From: Cryptomeria japonica
Lineage: Eukaryota; Streptophyta; Pinopsida; Cupressales; Cupressaceae
Reading direction: 5' to 3'
DNA: 64,000 nt
Assembly: GCF_030272615.1 (NCBI RefSeq)
Contig: NC_081411.1
Span: forward strand, 159,541,471 to 159,605,470
Under the pieces are notes generated by a model. That model was given only the letters and a program-made list of their open reading frames with translations. It was not told the DNA's origin and did no database searches. The position numbers and the translations under genes are program-made. Of this stretch, positions 33,604 through 44,814 are shown one piece after another (positions within the stretch are counted from its first letter, which is position 1; each line of letters starts with the position of its first letter).

Positions 33604-34514
33604 GAGGCTCCAAGGAAGGAGCGATGAAAACTTACACCCGCTTAAGGGGACGCTGATTGAAATCCCCTGAAGTGGCAGGGAACAAGACCCAAACATATAC
33701 AGAGATGGAAGTAACCGAAGGGATAGACTCTGAAACAACAACGCTGGGTGTTAGGACCACACTAGTGGACTGCAAGGTAGTGTCACGCTCTCGAGCTCAA
33801 GCTCATCGAAACCGTTTATGCTCACGCGCACACTAGTTTTGACGGAGGTGAGGACCACCAACCTAAGTCGGATAGGACTCAAGAGCATCATGCTCCATAG
33901 GAGAGGCCTCATAAATTATGTCAAGGATGGGAGAAGGCCCAACCAATGAAATAGGAGGTACGTTCTAGAGAGGCACCACATTCACAACAATGAGCGCTCT
34001 ATCTCATTTCGCTCGAGGAGCATTCGGAGGAATAGAGGGTGTCAGTACAGGCTATGAGGGGAGGCTCCAAGGAAGGAGCGATGAAAATCTACACCCGCTT
34101 AAGGGGAGGTTGATTGAAATCCCCTGAAGTGGCAAGGAGCAAGACCAAAACATATGCAGAGATGGGAGTAACCAAAGGGATAGGCTCTGAAACAACAACG
34201 TTGGGTGTTGGGACCACACCAGTGGACTGCAAGGTAGCGTCACGCTCTTGAGATTGAGCTCGTCGATACCGTTTATGCTCACGCGCACACTGGTTTCGAT
34301 GGAGGTGAGGACCACCAACCTAAGTCGGAGAGGACTCAAGAGCATCATGCTCCATAGGAGAGGCCTCAAAAATTGTGTCAAGGATGGGAGAAGACCCAAC
34401 CAATGAAATAGGAGGTGCGTTCTAGAGAGGCACCACATTCACAACAATGAGTGCCCTATCTCGTTTCACTCGAGGAGTAGTCGGAGGAACAAAGGGTGTC
34501 AGCACGGGCTATGA
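33604..34514 (-). repeat. 457 bp tandem duplication inside the Gypsy element
   Basis: Copies at about 33604-34060 and 34061-34514, starting at 'gaggctccaaggaaggagcg' and ending at 'ggtgtcag.ac.ggctatgag'. About 90 percent alike by eye. On the minus strand it covers part of a proline-rich frame. Confidence 0.9.
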
Positions 34515-34841
34515 GGAAGGTGCAAGCAAAGACAAAGGGACATGAGATGAGCACTTCCCCTTGTCATAGTGAGATGGCCAAGGAATGTTATCCATGATCA
34601 AGAGCTTGAAGGGAGGGCAAGACACAGACTTTGATAGCATGGGTGCCTTTCCTTTGGTAGCATTGGGCACAGTCACAGGAACATCAAACACCGCTAGAGG
34701 TTGTGCAGTCTTGGGCAAACACAAAGGTCTACTTGAGGGAGCGGGCTTAGTCTCGGCCCCCAATGATGAAGGGACATGAGGCAATACTCGCTCCAAGACC
34801 CAAATCGATGGAGCAGGAGTCAATGCAAGAGGTGGCAACAA
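34509..34841 (-). pseudogene. Proline-rich frame of unknown role in the Gypsy element
   Basis: A 110-codon minus-strand frame rich in Pro, Ser, Val and Ala (for example LPPLALTPAPSIWVLERVLP), continuing with breaks through the 457 bp repeats. It lies where an autonomous element would have RT. No family recognised. It may be a decayed extra ORF or chance. Confidence 0.3.
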
Positions 34842-34981
34842 AACACTAGGCTGCGTGGATTAAGGGGTCGACTCCCCCATTTTATATTAATAATAAGAAC
34901 GATATAAGAGGTCACCGTGGGGAAGCATGGGCCCAACCAGAGTGGGCCTGAAATGATCTAACGAAAAATCCCCACGGGCAA

Positions 34982-36521
34982 TCAGGGGTCTATAGCCAGT
35001 GTCCTGGATGACATGCACCGTGCCCTCGTGGGAGAAATTGAGACATTTGTGGACCAAACTAGGGACTTCTCCTTAGCAATCAACCAAGGAATCCTGAGAT
35101 TAACCTGAAAGAGGTCTGACTCAGGGATGATCATGAAAACAAAGGACAACACCTTAGGACCTACAAGGATCGTCAGGGTGATATTGCCTGAGGGGCAAAT
35201 GGAAAACCCATCTTGCATTCTCAAGGTGGTGCGACACTCATCATAAGATGGCCTATGCCAACCATTCACAAAGAGAGTCTCCTTAGTGATGATGTCGACT
35301 TTGCACGTTGGGTCAACCATCACACCTATGATAGTTTGACCATTCAACTTGGCAGGGACATAAAGGGGAGTAGGTTCTTTGTAGTGTGAGGCATCCAAAG
35401 GGGTGAATGATAATGACAAATCAAATACCCTCCCCTTCTGGTTTGTGGGTGGGTTGATGGGGGTGATGGTGACCATGTTCACATATGGACCATCATTTGA
35501 AGAAGGCTCAAATGCAGAAATGTAATTTGTTGAGTGCAGAGGGAAGGGATCGGTGAAGATCTGCAAGTCACTGTTGGTTTTGTCAACAAAATTGTTTGAT
35601 TTATGCTTCCTTGCATCCACTTTGATTTCTCCACTGTCAACGTGGTCTTAAAAAACTTGTTTAAGATGATAACATCACTAAGTGTCGTGGCCAGGCACAT
35701 GATGATAGTGACAAAATTTTGACCCATCGAACTAATAGGGGTAAGGTTGACTATCAGACAATGGTCTAATCTCTGGAAGGGTGATGAAGTTGTCTTTCAA
35801 CAATCATTGCATTATGCTTAGGTAGGAGTCATTCAACTTGGTAAAGACTCTATTTTGTTGTGAGGTTGGTGCAGCAGTCATCGGAGGAATAGCCACAACG
35901 TTAGCGATATCTTTATTCTTCCGGGACCAGTTCATGGACGTGCCTACAAAGGACCTAGTGCGAGGGTTTGAAGAGGTATCTTCAAACTATGACACCGTGT
36001 GCTGGTAGTCAGTGAGAGCAAAGTTGTATGTTAACGAAGTTTTGGTATTGGTTTAGGGATAACTTCTCCCTTAACGACGACTATAGATTGTCGATAAACA
36101 TCCTCTACAGATTACTATCTGGTAGGGAAAAGGGGATCTTAGTGGAGATAGCTTGATACCTCGAAATGAAATCCGTGATCTTCTTATTGGGCTTCTGTTT
36201 ACAATGAACAAGGTCAGCGATAATGACCCTGCTGCCAATGTTAGCCTGAAACTGCTTGAGGAAAAGGTCTATAAGTTGATCAAAGGTATGAATAAAATGG
36301 TCAGGTAAGGAGATTTATCATTCTAACAGTGTCCCCTTAAGGGAGCACAAGAACAACTTCAACAAAATGAAATCCAGACTATGGTAATCACTACACATAG
36401 TCATGAAGGAATCTATATGCACATTCGGGTCCTCGTCACTATTGCATCTATTGAACTTGAGAGACTCAGTGACAGTCAGAAGGATATTATTCAAGATGGT
36501 AATGTCTAGGGGACTCTTCAT
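34982..36521 (-). pseudogene. Gypsy gag and retropepsin-like protease remnant
   Basis: Three broken minus-strand pieces. 36318-36521 resembles a Gypsy gag core (DPNVHIDSFMTMCSDY, then LLKLFLCSLKGTLLE). About 35650-35740 resembles the gag C-terminal Cys/His motif (YHHVPGHD followed by VIILNKFF) but has lost Cys residues. 34982-35620 is a 212-codon open stretch with a retropepsin-like fold signature: NGQTIIGVMVDPTCKVDIIT in place of the usual D-S/T-G, and FQVNLRIPWL where active families have a 'LLGRPWL' loop. The catalytic triplet is replaced by DPT, so the protease would be inactive. Confidence 0.75.
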
Positions 36522-37632
36522 GTACTATGTAGGTAAGGATGACTGACCGAAAGCAGAAGCTAGGTTAGTGAGCTGCAACTATAACTGACCCATGTTCTAC
36601 ATAATGGTGTTCAAAATAGGATTAGGAGGTGGAGGTGCACCACCACCTCCACCAGATTCTCCAAGAGAAACTGAGATACCTACATGTGTAGTGCCAATGT
36701 TGATCACCAAAATCTAAGCAACGACCAAAGCAAAGGTCAAACTACTAGCCATGCTTGTGCATCCCAACAAAGTGAGCGAAGCACTAACACTAGGTATGGT
36801 GGAGTCCATTGTGTGTGCACTCAACCTTGGAATGCCAACACCAACCTAGGAACTGAAGGCATCATATTGATTGTCCATATGGGGTGCATCTGCCAAGGGC
36901 ATATGGTTCTTAACAATCATGGACAAGGCCCTCAACATCTCCAGGTCTCTTTTGTTGGAGATCAACATGTCCCTCAAGGTACTCACAACATTCTCAGCCT
37001 GGTAGAGGATGTTCTCTCTATTCAGGAAACCCTTAAAGTCTCTCAGATTCTGCTCCAACATATTGATCTCCTCAAAGTCTACAGTGACTGCAGAATCATG
37101 ATTGACAACAGAAGGGGAAGACAGGGTAGAACTCTTAGGAGAGTTAGGTTATGAAGTAGAAGGAGAGGGCCTCCTAGTTAGAATAGATTTCAAACTATGA
37201 GAGGCCAAGAACTCATTGGGATTGGGCAATTGCTTGCCTTGCATGGTGCCGAGTAGAGAAGGACTATAGCGATCAGGGGGAAAACTTCGCCTGGACGACC
37301 TCCTAACTATGAATCCTATTGCAGTCTAAGTCATAAAGCTCATAGACAAGCTATACGACGTTCAAGACCACAACACAGGGGCACACGAAAAGGTTTTGTT
37401 AAATGCTAAAGTTTTTTTTAAAGTTTAAATGTAAGTGTTGAAAGAAAAGAAATGCAAAAGTGAACTAGATATAAAAGTTTTGTTTTATTCTTGGTTTTCT
37501 TGTTTTCTCTCTTTCTTTTTTTTTTCTTTCTGAACTTTTTGATCTTTTTAGATTTTTGAGCTTTTGAAAAAATTAAAAGATTAATGCAACTAGATGAAAC
37601 AGAAAGTAAATGATGAAAAGACAATCCTAGTT

Positions 37633-37648
37633 CATGTTGGGTTCACCA
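37633..37648 (-). other. Primer binding site of the Gypsy element
   Basis: Minus strand TGGTGAACCCAACATG begins 3 bp inside the 5' LTR, starting with the TGG that pairs with a tRNA CCA end. The tRNA was not identified. Confidence 0.6.
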
Positions 37649-37651
37649 AAA

Positions 37652-38763
37652 TGTAAGGGAGGAAATTTGTCACCTTAAGGATGAGGGATCCTCGAGGACA
37701 AACTACCCTTTTGTTACCTCCTCAAACTGGCACTAAGATGAGCCGATGAATAACAAAATTATGCAAAAAATATCAAACACTTAAGAGGCATCTCTAGACA
37801 GTTCTATAGAGCCTCTATCCTCAGGACAAGCATGCGAAGTTGAGACACCAACGCGACATGATGTCGTCCTATACGAACGGAGCGCAGAACACAGACAAAG
37901 AGTCTAAGATGTACTAATAGAATTTGCAAAATGACTAAACAATGCTAAAATGACTGAAAAGCACAAATCATGAAACAGGATAAGAAAATACTAAAGGAGT
38001 AAGAAAATCTTACAACAGGTCCATTGTATAAAGCCTCCTGCAACTCGACGTCCTCCTCACAACAATATTCCTACACACATACAAAAGAGGAAAATGTTGG
38101 GGTTATGTTTTGGAGTCTGCCTAAGTCAAACCCCCATTTTGGTGTTTCCACCTCCATTGACAACCCAAGAAGCCACGAGAAAAGAGAAACGATAAAGATA
38201 ATAGATAATGCAATACGAGATTGGAAATAAAGATTAAAAGTGCAAGAAGAGAGATTTGAGTATACTCCCCTTTCACGAACGATTGTTGGAGTGTTGGTGT
38301 GAATTTTTTGAAATGATTAAAGTGCTTCAAGTGTTGCAACAATGGTTGTGTTCTCCAAAATAATCTCCAAGAGCTCCAGCTGCAAGAAGGAATACCAAAA
38401 ATGTCCAAAAAAGAATCCCCTCAAATGCCTCTAATATGAAAGATAAAGGCATGAGAAGGAATTCAGACATTGGTGGGCACATGTAGAGGCGTTACAATTC
38501 CTTACGCGTGCAGTCTTAACGCTCAAACGACCATCTGTGGATTGTTAGATTTGCAGGACGCTAGCGCGCCACAGAGATGTCTCCACGTCATGCCTGTGTC
38601 CCAGAGGGTGACAAGTTGGCGCAATTGGTAATACTTCAGCCAAACCTTACAAGGATGGTCTAAGTGGACAAAAGGACAAGATGGCAGAGTCCGACCTCCA
38701 ACTGCATGGGGAAGGTGTCATTTGCCATGTTTATCGCAAAGGGGTGAGATTTTTGACACTACA
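37652..38763 (-). repeat. 5' LTR of the RT-less Gypsy element
   Basis: 1,112 bp partner of 30431-31505. It holds extra sequence near 37840 (around GTTGAGACACCAACGCGAC) absent from the other LTR. Confidence 0.88.
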
Positions 38764-38768
38764 ACAAC

Positions 38769-39420
38769 AACAATAATTTTACTTGTTTTCTTCAGTGAAA
38801 AAACATATAATATTGATGGATGTTCAAACAACAATGCGATAAAGAAGGCTATAACATTAGTTTAAAATACTGTTAGGATCATTAGTAGCTTCTGGATTAG
38901 ATTGTGCATGTAATTTTTACCATCAATGTTTCAGATCACACTCTGTGATCTATCAAGATGCAAGAGAGTTCAAGGAAAGAAAGATGATGAGATGCAGACC
39001 AAGGTTCCAATATAAAGATTGGAGAGAATATGCATGAGGACCAAGGAAGAATTGAAGAATCAAAGAACCCTCAACTACCAATCAATAACAAAAATAATAA
39101 ATAAGAATCCGAAAATGAGAACAAAGCAAAATGAGTGAAAAGATAAAAAAAAGGAAGAACACAAAGGAACCAGGAATAAACCCACAAAAAAATAATAAAA
39201 AGTGAAATTGCAAATGAATGGAAAAGTAAAGAAGATAAAAGCGAACAAAAGAAAAAGCCACGAGTAGACTAGGGTAAATAAAATAAAATAAAGAAAAAAA
39301 TAGAAACAAGGAACTAAATAAGAACGAATCAAGATGAAATAAATAAATAAAAATTTAAATATAAGTAATAATAATAAAGTAGTAAAATAAATAAATAAAT
39401 AAAGTACTAATATTAGGTGG
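38769..39420. other. Spacer with A-rich tract, no gene
   Basis: Apart from the ribozyme-like motif at 38920-38957 the region is A-rich (39070-39410). A Phe/Leu-rich minus-strand frame at 39075-39554 is the complement of this A-rich tract. Confidence 0.5.
38920..38957 (-). ncRNA. Hammerhead-ribozyme-like remnant
   Basis: Minus strand has a perfect 8 bp stem with GAG loop (AGATCACA-GAG-TGTGATCT, at 38933-38951 on plus), followed at once by GAAAC, as in stem II and the GAAA core of hammerhead ribozymes. The other core box, CUGANGA, is degraded (the region reads CTTGATAG), so cleavage is unlikely. Penelope-like elements are known to carry hammerheads, and one such element lies 1.5 kb away on the same strand. 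Confidence 0.4.
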
Positions 39421-39469
39421 TGGACACTGTTGGTGTGATGACTTCGTATATGAGGTCGTAATATGCCCC

Positions 39470-39880
39470 ATGGTGGATATTTTGGACTCCAAGGAGGTTT
39501 GTATCCAAAAAATAGAGGGGTTTGTCTATCCAGATGATGGGCAGGCACTAGCAAATGCTATTTTGAATCTGGAAACAGAGAAATGGGTGAGCACCCTTGA
39601 CATCTATTTCAATCATTCCCATTACATATCCTTAGAAACAAAAGGAGAATCTGACACAAACAATGAGGAGATCAAGTAGGTGAGGGTCAAAAAGGAAAGG
39701 AAAAAGACATTCATTGAGGATGCATGGGAGGTTTATAGGATCAGAGTCATTAATAGGAACTTTGCCCCTTTTCACAGACTTCTAGAGTCGAGTGACAACT
39801 GGTTCTCGGAGGCTGTTGCTGCCCAAGTTACAGAGATTGGAGAATATCTTGTTGTTATCCTCCAATCCTTAAGAAATTAG
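39470..39880 (+). pseudogene. Unidentified broken reading frame, about 136 codons
   Basis: One frame interrupted by TAG 39677-39679. It is protein-like (KIEGFVYPDDGQALANAI; EDAWEVYRIRVINRN; WFSEAVAAQVTEIGEYLVVI). The following 100 bp, with GGGAGCTATCCCCCC and an A-rich stretch before the (AT)n run, looks like a retroposed 3' end. I do not recognise the protein. A LINE fragment or processed pseudogene are both possible. Confidence 0.4.
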
Positions 39881-40014
39881 AGGGTTTCTATGGTTTTCGA
39901 GTTTGATAGGTTATTGGTCTTGTTTAGAAACAAGATGTTACTGTTACTGTTTGGGAAATATGATGTATGGGAGCTATCCCCCCCTGGATAGTGCTTATCT
40001 ATACACAAAAAAAT

Positions 40015-40020
<6 letters not shown>

Positions 40021-40082
<62 letters not shown>
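40021..40082. repeat. (AT)n microsatellite
   Basis: About 31 AT units directly after an A-rich tail-like stretch, followed by short (AC)n and (TG)n runs at 40102-40140. Confidence 0.97.
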
Positions 40083-40084
<2 letters not shown>

Positions 40085-40399
40085 TAATGTGTTTATATAT
40101 ATACACACACACACACAAAGAAGAAGAATGTGTGTGTGTATACGAGAAAAAGAAACAAAAGAAGCAACATAATGAAAAGATGAAAAGGAGAATACAAATA
40201 AAAAAGAAGCATAGATGAGCTACAAATTCATTTATTCTTTATTTAAAATTATATTTGCAATGAGATATAAATATAAGAGTAGATAAAACAAGAAATGAAT
40301 TGAAAAACAACAAGAAGGAAATATGAAAAATAGAAAAACACAAATAAGAAAAGACAACAGGAATAAAGAAGAGAGAGGTCAGGAAGGGTGATGACGAAG

Positions 40400-41530
40400 G
40401 TCACCAAGGATTTACAATAAAGGTTGCTAGGAAGGACTAAAGTTCCACCCTTCGTCACGATTGAGGTTGGTGGGGTTATTATTGATTTCAACTGCCTCCT
40501 TAAGTTTCCTTTTAAAGAAGTTGTCATCCTTAAACACAATTTGAGTGTCTTCTAAACAAATGTGGTGCTGATGGCTAAATAATGCTATGCTAAAGCGGAT
40601 TTTTTGATACGCTCATGTTTAACCATGCTCTTTGATTCTAGTGTTAAAGAAGAAACTCGTTTCACCTATATAGGGGGTGCCATAGGAGAAAAAAATCTTA
40701 CACACTATATTCTTGAAAGACACCCCTGGAGTCTTTGAGAGGGGGGACACGACCTTTTAAGGTGGACAAGGATTTGAAGGCACAATGCACACCTTTTTTG
40801 AGTAAAATTTTTGAGATCTTGTGGGAGATGCCTTCAACATAAGGAAGAGAAACAAATGGGAGAACCTTAGGCTGAGAGCGATGAGGATTAGAAATTGAAT
40901 GAAAGAAAGATTTGGCTTGGTGGAAGGCTTTGGAGATTTGTTTGTCTAAATAACCATTCCATTTGAGGACTTGTCACAAATAGGAGAGCTCCTCATTTAA
41001 GTATTCATCATCACAAATATGATAGGCTCTAAAGACAAAGATTTAAGGATCCCAACTTTTTGGTTGGGGTGGTGGTGAGAAGAGGCATGAAGATAAAGGT
41101 CAGTATGGGTGGCCTTGCGAAACACCCGATGCCCAAGGTATCCATTAGGTTTATTAAGGATTAAGACATCCAAGAAATGTAAGCGGTTGTTAGATTCAAG
41201 CTCTTTGGTGAAGGAAATGCATGGGGCTATACTATTGAGATGTGCATGAAACTCTTATAAGCTATCAAGACCACGTGGCCAACATAGATTAGTGTCATCC
41301 ACATAACACTTACACCACTTAGAGCAAAGGGGAAAGAACACAAGGCGATTTCTTCAAATTGCTCCATATACAAGTTAGCAATAACAGGGGAAAGGGGGGA
41401 ACCCATGACCACACCATCAACCTTCTCATAGATGACACCTTGGAATGAAAAGAAAGTGGATCTCAAACACAAATCCACCAAAGAGTTTTTAATAAAAATT
41501 AAAGTTGACGAATTAAGAGTTTGGGGGTGC
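40400..41530 (-). mobile_element. Penelope-like element fragment (Dryad-like)
   Basis: The minus strand encodes a Penelope-type RT followed by a GIY-YIG-like endonuclease remnant, an arrangement known only from Penelope-like elements. The 5' part of the RT is missing (similarity starts near 41520), as is usual for 5'-truncated copies. The 3' limit is unclear. Penelope-like elements in plants are rare and reported from conifers as Dryads, thought to derive from an arthropod source. Confidence 0.85.
40440..41520 (-). pseudogene. Penelope-like RT and GIY-YIG, frameshifted
   Basis: Reads through several frames. RT: DGVVMGSPLSPVIANLYMEQ (about 41370-41440), then after a frame change KCYVDDTNLCWPRGLDS with catalytic YVDD at 41294-41305, LESNNRLHFLDVLI and HTDLYLHASSHHHPNQK. 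Further on, frames containing QISKAFHQAKSFFHS and KGRVPPLKDSRG lead to a GIY-YIG core (KIFFSYGTPYIGET, YIGET at 40658-40672; then NTRIKEHG). The endonuclease would nick the target site. At least four stops and several frameshifts make it non-functional. Confidence 0.85.
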
Positions 41531-41956
41531 AGTGCAAATTAGAAATAAAACAAAGTGCAAAAGAAATGATCCAGATTACAAAATGAAGGCAGGACAAAAA
41601 GATAAGACATGGATCGTACAATCATAAATAAAATCCCTGTAAATGGAGATGACAACATCAGTTTTTGATTTGCAGATTGAGAATAGTATTGTAAATAAAC
41701 AAAATATGATCTAGTTGAATGTAATAGCAAGTTTTTTTTTTCGATGAATAGAGTAGAGAAAGAAAATTAATATTTTACTGTGATGTAGATTGAATTTATT
41801 TCTTGTTAACTGAATAGTTTATTATAAATTGATAAAGTTGAAGAGTGTGTATAATTTATTTAATTCTTGAGGTATGATTAGAGTGGTTTGTGTCTTCAAT
41901 ATGAATTTGTTTGTTGATTAGTTGGTTGATTGCCAATATCCCCAATCTTGTCTACA
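41531..41956. other. AT-rich stretch, possibly the end of an LTR
   Basis: No gene seen. The last bases (TCTACA, ending 41956) immediately precede an initiator-Met primer-site sequence, so part of this stretch may be the end of a decayed 5' LTR. Confidence 0.4.
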
Positions 41957-42125
41957 TTAATTGGTATCAAAGTCATAATATTCCGAGAGTGGAGATAATC
42001 CACCAGGATATATGGATAGAGGAATCTTGAAGGTGTCTCAAAAAAACCCTAGAAAGAGTTTGTTGCAAAAAGGATTCTATAATTGTAGAGGAATTGAGTT
42101 CTAGAAGAGTTTATTGCAAGCGAGA

Positions 42126-44814
42126 TGATGCAAGAGAGGATAATCCCCTATGCATACAAACAACAAACTCAAAATGAATAGAGACCCTCTATTTCAATCT
42201 CAATTCACAATCACTAATTAAGATTGCAACAAGAACATAATCAAATCTACAAATAATCAATTGCATTCAATTGCAACAAATTTCAATACAAAAGTTGGCC
42301 TTTTCTTTAGACTTCCTCTCTCAAGTTCTCTTCTACAACCACTTCCTCTAGCCTTAATGACTTTTAAGTTTTGTTACCTTATAGGTTGAAAGCCCAACTC
42401 CTCTTTTCCAATGTGCAACCACACCCCTCCACCCTAGGTCGATAACTCCATTTTTGTCTTCTTTCTTTGTTGAATTAGAGTAAAAGTACAAAGTTGTGTC
42501 ACACTTTTATAAAGGAAATGGTCAATGTTGATTCAACTTTTTAAATCGAATTAAAAAAATTGAAACATATATGTATTGAATTTTGAAATGATGTAAACTA
42601 ATACAACGTATATTCTTTTGCATATTTTATGTTTGTAATTTAAAAAAAATTAATATAATTTAGTTGCTGATAAAATGCTAAAATTGTACTTGCACAAACC
42701 ACCACACTTTATTTAGTAAATTTTACCTTTTTTTTCTTCAATTTTATATATATTTCAATAAATTTGAAAAGTTGCATGTATTGAAATACAACTCTCTCCA
42801 TTTGGTGCCTCCTTTTTTCTTCTTTAATTATCCAAATTAGAAAAGAATTATATCATCTTGACATATATTCTTTTCTCTAGTGCATCATATTTTTTTTTCT
42901 TCAGAATTTCAAAATAAATTTGAGTATTTTTCTTTGCCAAGATAATCGGTCTTATATTTTAGTGTTGATGACATACTTTCAATAAAAATAAAATATAAAA
43001 TATAAAAAATAATTAAAATATTAAAAGATATCTATTGGAATATTCACTTGTAAATTTCTTTGTTGATTCAGAGTAAAAGTACAAAGTTGTGTCACACTTT
43101 TATAAAGGAAATGACCAATGTTGATTCAACTTTTTAAAGCGAATTAAAAAAAATGAAATATATGTTTTGAATTTTGAAATGATGTAAACTAATAAAATGT
43201 ATATTCTTTTGCATATTTTATGTTTGTAATTTTTTTAAAAAAATTAAAATTATTTGAATACAGTTTTTTATAAGTAAACAATACAATTTAGTTGTTGATA
43301 AAATGCTAAAATTGTAGTTGCACAAAGTGTCACACTTTATTTAGTAAATTTTACCTTTTTTCTTCAATTTTATATATATTTCAATAAATTTGAAAGTTGC
43401 ATGTACTGAAATATAACTCTTTCCATTTGGTGCCTCCTTTTTTCTTCTTTAATTATCCAAATTAGAAAAGAATTATATCATCTTGACATAGATTCTTTTC
43501 TCTAGTGCATCATATTTTATTTCAAAATTTTAAAATAAATTTTAGTATTTTTCTTTGGCAAGATAATCAATCTTATATTTTAATGTTGATGACATACTTT
43601 CAATAAAAATGAAATATAAAATATAAAAAATAATTAAAATTTTAAAAGATATCTATTGGAATGTTCACTTGTAAATCTATAAAAGGGTTTTTTTACATTT
43701 CAAAAAAAAATTATTTATAAGAGTGGGAGTTGTTGAAATATCAAGTATTTCCAAAAAAATAAAATGATAATTAGACCCAAAGAGATCTAAAATATACATT
43801 TATTAGACACTTCCAATTGGAAAAGTTGTGGCCCATATATAACTTAGCTATAATAAATCTATATAGACCACATGTTTGACTAAAATTGATTTTTAGTTAG
43901 AAATACTTAAATTCACTTGTGCTGATAAGTTGGTCTGAAATGTGACACAATATTGTACTTCTACCCTTCATATTCCACTTTCTTATCAAGTCTTTGTCTT
44001 TTTAGAAAAATTTCCCCTAACTTTTCTCTTTTTGTGTGTTTTGATTCACACTTCTTTATTTGCTACTTCGTGTGAAATGGAAGCTAAATAGTCTTCATAA
44101 GGTTTTAATATTTTGTTTGAAAGTTTCATTAATGCCTTTTCTCAAAAAAATTGATTTCCTTCAATCAATACAGTTTGTGAGATTTTATTCGTCAAACTAT
44201 TTACGTGCTTGTTTATGCTTCCATATTTTGTATACATGTCTGCATGGTCAGTTGCAACTACAACATCTGGTAAAAACCCGCTTCCAATATGCTTTGATGC
44301 AAGTCCAATTTAGTTTCAAAACAACCATTTTGGAACAGGCTGAGTGGATATTAGCAAAGGTTGAAGAAATGGCCTTACGCCTGCCAATATCATTTGCTTG
44401 AGAGTAATTAAAGCCTTCTTGATAAATACATTTTGTGCATAACATGTGATTTTTACATCCACAAGATCACATTCATTGTGGCATTTTATCAAACAGTTTC
44501 AAATGTCTTGTCTATGCTTGCATAGTTGTCCAAACTTTTTCTCAAAGCTCTCATTTGTGCACAAGTAGGAAGGATATGTGAAATTTAGCTTATGCAAATA
44601 TAAGGTAATGGCAAATGAATCAGTGAAGGTTGCCCCAAAATCAGAGCTCCAAATTGCTCAAAATTAATGACAGACAACTTCATCATTAGTATCAATTTTT
44701 AGAGGTGAAAATGAAACATTGCAAAGATTAAGCAAAGAGATGCCAAAACAAAACTCAAAACAAACCAACACTTGAAGAAGTCATTTTTTTGGTTGGTGTT
44801 GATTGAGCTTGTCA
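42126..44814 (-). repeat. 3' LTR of the second Gypsy element, interrupted
   Basis: Two parts, 42126-42477 and 43967-44814 (about 1,200 bp together), match 46919-48116. The intervening 1.49 kb is a separate insertion with terminal inverted repeats. Confidence 0.85.
42478..43966. mobile_element. Non-coding TIR element with internal duplication
   Basis: The segment interrupts an LTR and has inverted ends: GAGTAAAAGTACAAAGTTGT with GTCACAC at 42478-42504, and its complement at 43940-43966 (GGGTAGAAGTACAATATTGT with GTCACA on the minus strand). A 593 bp unit beginning with the left inverted repeat occurs twice (about 42478-43070 and 43071-43680). It is AT-rich with no coding capacity, so it would depend on a transposase elsewhere. 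Superfamily and target duplication are unclear. Confidence 0.65.

Larger units (their letters stand above)
30431..38763 (-). mobile_element. Ty3/Gypsy element lacking RT and integrase
   Basis: Two LTRs starting TGTAAGGGAG and ending CACTACA, flanked by ATAAC (30426-30430) and ACAAC (38764-38768), a 4 of 5 match. The purine tract AAAGTGGGGCCAAAA (minus, at 31506-31520) and a primer site at the other LTR fix the minus orientation. The 6.1 kb interior has gag and protease remnants near the 5' end. The remaining 3.4 kb has repeats and proline-rich frames but no RT, RNase H or integrase motif. This fits a non-autonomous Gypsy derivative such as the TR-GAG type, mobilised in trans. Confidence 0.85.

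Noticed and set aside
36684-37154. 156-codon plus-strand frame in the Gypsy element
   Set aside because: Antisense to the gag region; no recognisable domain and weak composition.
37418-37624. Lys-rich minus-strand frame next to the Gypsy 5' LTR
   Set aside because: Low-complexity leader sequence between primer site and gag; no gag similarity.
39075-39554. 159-codon Phe/Leu-rich minus-strand frame resembling a membrane protein
   Set aside because: It is the complement of an A-rich low-complexity tract; no start context, motif or neighbour supports a gene.
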